Positions 61,975-64,000 of a stretch of 64,000 nucleotides of DNA are shown here, one piece after another (position 1 is the first letter of the stretch; every line of letters begins with the position of its first letter). The DNA lies in assembly GCA_031963005.1 (NCBI GenBank), contig JASSUL010000012.1, positions 1 through 64,000 of the forward strand, in the 5' to 3' direction. The notes beneath the pieces were generated by a model. It did not search any database and was not told where the DNA came from. It was given only the letters and a program-made list of their open reading frames with translations. The DNA comes from JASSUD01 sp031963005. GTDB taxonomy: Bacteria; Pseudomonadota; Gammaproteobacteria; Burkholderiales; Burkholderiaceae. Position numbers and translations under genes: made by a program.

Positions 61975-62541
61975 TCATGCTCTTGGCAACGTCACACCAG
62001 ACTGCCCCTGATATTTCCCGCATCGATCACGATAGGACACCTCGCAGACTTCGTCGCTTTCCAAAAAGAGCACTTGCGCGACGCCTTCATTGGCATAAAT
62101 TTTGGCAGGCAATGGGGTGGTATTGGAAAATTCTAAGGTCACATATCCTTCCCACTCTGGTTCAAAGGGTGTGACATTGACGATAATGCCGCAGCGGGCA
62201 TAGGTCGATTTTCCAAGGCATACCGTAAGCACATTACGTGGTATACGAAAGTATTCAATGGTGCGCGCTAGAGCAAAAGAATTGGGAGGAATAATGCACA
62301 CATCCCCTTTAAAATCTACAAACGATTTTTCATCGAATTGCTTAGGGTCAATGAGGGTAGAGTTGATATTCGTAAAAATCTTGAATTCATCTGCACAACG
62401 AATATCGTAACCATAACTTGATGTGCCATAACTCACGATTTTTTGCCCATTGACGCTAGACACTTGCTCGGGGGAAAACGGCTCAATCATACGATGGGAT
62501 TGCGCCATTTCGCGAATCCAGCGATCAGATTTAATACTCAT
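61975..62541 (-). CDS. dcd: dCTP deaminase
   Basis: 188 residues from the ATG at 62541 (MSIKSDRWIREMAQ); the 31 extra codons upstream are not family-like and overlap sodC. Signatures are SYGTSSYGYDIRCADEFKIF, GKSTYARCGIIVNVTPFEPEWEGYVTLEFSN and NEGVAQVLF. It deaminates dCTP to dUTP for thymidylate synthesis. Confidence 0.96.
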   Translation of the reverse strand: MSIKSDRWIREMAQSHRMIEPFSPEQVSSVNGQKIVSYGTSSYGYDIRCADEFKIFTNINSTLIDPKQFDEKSFVDFKGDVCIIPPNSFALARTIEYFRIPRNVLTVCLGKSTYARCGIIVNVTPFEPEWEGYVTLEFSNTTPLPAKIYANEGVAQVLFLESDEVCEVSYRDRCGKYQGQSGVTLPRA

Positions 62542-62614
62542 GAGAAAAAAATCATCCTGTACGGTAAATATAAAAATAAGAGCCTCTTTAAAAGGGCTCT
62601 CAATATAAATCGCT

Positions 62615-63202
62615 TTATGGGCGAATGACGCCACATGCTAAGCGTGAAGAGGATGCGTAAGGCTGCGAGGCGTTTCTACTCTCTTTCACATCATGACGCA
62701 CCACTATGGAACGGCCTACCACAGAGCGTAAGCCTCCCAGGGTTAATTCGGGAACCAACATGAAGCCGGTTGCCATCCCATGGATATCCGCATGCAATTT
62801 AGGGAGCACGCCTTCAGGCTGGTATTTTTCAGCACTTAGGTCTGCGCGCACGGCTTCATCTTTGGCCCTAAGGGTAAAAATAGAGCCTGCACTGCTGCCG
62901 TCTGCCGCGTTGCAATCACCCTGGGCATGGATTTCAAATGCATATGTCTGCGCGGGATGCAAACCGGAAAAGTTATAGCTGATCTGCATACCCCGCGCGC
63001 GTTCAATCAATAAAACGGATCCCCTAACGGTACTGCCTAAGGTAGGCAATACCAACGCACGCGCTTGCCTTTCGTTCTTCACTGCGTTGTATGTACCAGG
63101 CCATCCACATCCACTATGCAGCGCTGCTCCCATAAAAAGCACGCACCACGCAGCAATACGCATAGTCAAAAAGTAGGGACGATGAAAAACACGATATGTC
63201 AT
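62615..63202 (-). CDS. sodC: SodC-like protein lacking most metal ligands
   Basis: 195 residues from the ATG at 63202 (alternatives at 63229 and 63163). Lipoprotein-type signal MRIAAWCVLFMGAALHSGC. The Cu,Zn-superoxide dismutase fold is visible: GSVLLIERARGMQISYNFSG, YAFEIHAQGDCNAADGSSAG, LTLGGLRSVVGRSIVVRHD and the final RLACGVI with the disulfide cysteines (GDC and ACG) retained. Of the usual ligands, the first FHxH histidine is Glu (FEIH), the GGHFNP histidine is replaced (GSIFTL), and the HxGDLP histidines are absent from the shortened loop. It is probably not an active dismutase. It could be a structural or copper-free homologue. Confidence 0.75.
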   Translation of the reverse strand: MTYRVFHRPYFLTMRIAAWCVLFMGAALHSGCGWPGTYNAVKNERQARALVLPTLGSTVRGSVLLIERARGMQISYNFSGLHPAQTYAFEIHAQGDCNAADGSSAGSIFTLRAKDEAVRADLSAEKYQPEGVLPKLHADIHGMATGFMLVPELTLGGLRSVVGRSIVVRHDVKESRNASQPYASSSRLACGVIRP

Positions 63203-63229
63203 AGCAATCTCTATACAGCAAGCCATCAA

Positions 63230-63716
63230 CGCGGGAATCCGAGCTGGAATCTATTGTAGTACCTCAAAAAATAATGCGCACCAAGGTGCCGCATCCCCAC
63301 CATTCACTGAAAAACAGATAAGCAGAAAAAATCGGTCAAAGAAAGCCTCCCGCTCCAACAAAACACGCATTGTAGACGGCATCAGCCGCCTATGCCCTAT
63401 ATCTCTATGGGCTGATATGAGCTGGTAATCACCGAACTTTCGCAGAGGCATATGCGAGGGATGGACGCAGATTCAAAGGGGCGAATTTTTTACATTTTTA
63501 CCTGCGTTGTGAACCAGCGCTAAGTGTGTCCTTAGAACCCGCTCATCACTTTATAAAAGCACTCCTGTTTAAGGAAAATCCGTACACAAGAGTTCCAATA
63601 TGACCTCTTACTGCATAAAGGGCTAAAACCCTGCGACCCTAAAAAGGGGCTTTTTGAAGAGGGTAGCAAGTTCTATTGGGCATTGTTTCTAACTCTGCTA
63701 CCCATTCTGCCCATCC
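63230..63716. other. intergenic region before the patatin-like gene
   Basis: 487 bp in which I find no supportable gene. A 66-codon minus-strand frame at 63251-63451 has no family resemblance. The promoter of the patatin-like gene should be here. Confidence 0.4.
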
Positions 63717-64000
63717 ATGCTCTCTGTTATTAGCCCCGCTTCGTATCTATCCCAACTCACCTCTCTGTCAGTCCCCTCTATTTTTCGCAATGCGCCCACC
63801 GCAGACCGCCAACCCCCCTCATCAACCACGGTAGATCCCTCTTCCCCAAGCCCTAGCAAACTTAACGCAGCCCCGCAGGTGTATGCAACACAGAAGGAAG
63901 AAATTGCGTTAATGCTGCCTGCACCAGCAATCAAGAATATGGTTTTACCCGGCGGCGGTGCGGCTGGAGTAGCTATGGCCTATGCGATAGCTACATGGGG
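63717..64000 (+). CDS. patatin-like phospholipase, N-terminus only
   Basis: An ATG at 63717 opens 94 codons to the window end without a stop. The first 65 residues are a Ser/Pro/Thr-rich leader (SLSVPSIFRNAPT, VDPSSPSPSKLNAAP). The patatin start follows: IKNMVLPGGGAAGVAMAYAI, in which GGGAAG is the oxyanion-hole glycine motif (usually GGGxxG with a basic residue). The GxSxG serine and catalytic aspartate lie beyond the window. Patatin-like lipases are often secreted by intracellular bacteria, so an effector role is plausible. Confidence 0.65.
   Translation, partial: MLSVISPASYLSQLTSLSVPSIFRNAPTADRQPPSSTTVDPSSPSPSKLNAAPQVYATQKEEIALMLPAPAIKNMVLPGGGAAGVAMAYAIATW

Noticed and set aside
63251..63451. 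66-codon minus-strand frame
   Set aside because: It has no recognisable protein features, and its length is within chance expectation.
1..64000. tRNA, rRNA, tmRNA or 6S RNA genes
   Set aside because: I looked for T-loop (GTTCGAnTC) and other conserved signatures by eye and found none I could support.

Overview
This window looks like part of the chromosome of an intracellular or endofungal member of the Burkholderiaceae. Two things point there. First, the housekeeping blocks follow Burkholderia-type gene order: MFS-ssb, trpA-accD-folC-dedD-cvpA-purF, mlaFEDA, alr/lplT/thiD, bamC-dapA, kdsA-eno-ftsB, murJ/rpsT/DUF3579, and exbB-exbD. Second, these blocks are separated by AT-richer islands carrying very large eukaryotic-like or unknown proteins, gene remnants and small palindromic repeats. 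A Mycoavidus-like symbiont is my best guess. This is inference from gene order and protein content, since no rRNA is present and I ran no search.

Layout. Positions 1-7463 (minus strand) hold an F-box/ankyrin effector locus: one gene cut by the window start, one decayed copy, and one 1580-residue gene built from ankyrin repeats alternating with an RWxDSCP-type insert. Positions 7728-22540 (plus strand) are a dense housekeeping stretch: transporter, ssb, trpA, accD, folC, a SPOR protein, cvpA, purF, the Mla lipid-transport genes, ugd and an amino acid:sodium symporter. Positions 22573-31311 mix pan/fol genes, alr, lplT and thiD with broken small genes, a SUKH/TPR-like gene and two hairpin elements. 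Positions 31393-43777 (mostly minus strand) hold an FKBP isomerase, a small lipoprotein, a TnpB remnant, bamC, dapA, trpS, an M50 protease, ftsB, eno, kdsA, murJ, rpsT and a DUF3579 gene.

Positions 43925-55694 are the most unusual part. The exbB-exbD pair is split by a 3.4-kb insertion carrying a 1022-residue unknown protein on the opposite strand. Two further relatives (543 and 1663 residues) follow. The three share modules that I cannot assign to a known family, and the two long ones share a C-terminal domain encoded in distinctly AT-richer DNA. After radA comes a tandem pair of AT-rich paralogues (412 and 340 residues) with a putative helix-turn-helix near the C-terminus. Then come ilvA, dcd, a SodC-like protein that has lost most metal ligands, and the start of a patatin-like phospholipase cut by the window end.

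The window is also rich in short inverted-repeat elements (about 120-230 bp) that mix a few outer ends with a few inner cores. Two copies, at 37.4 kb and 43.1 kb, have the same outer flanks but an inverted centre, so the centre appears to have flipped.
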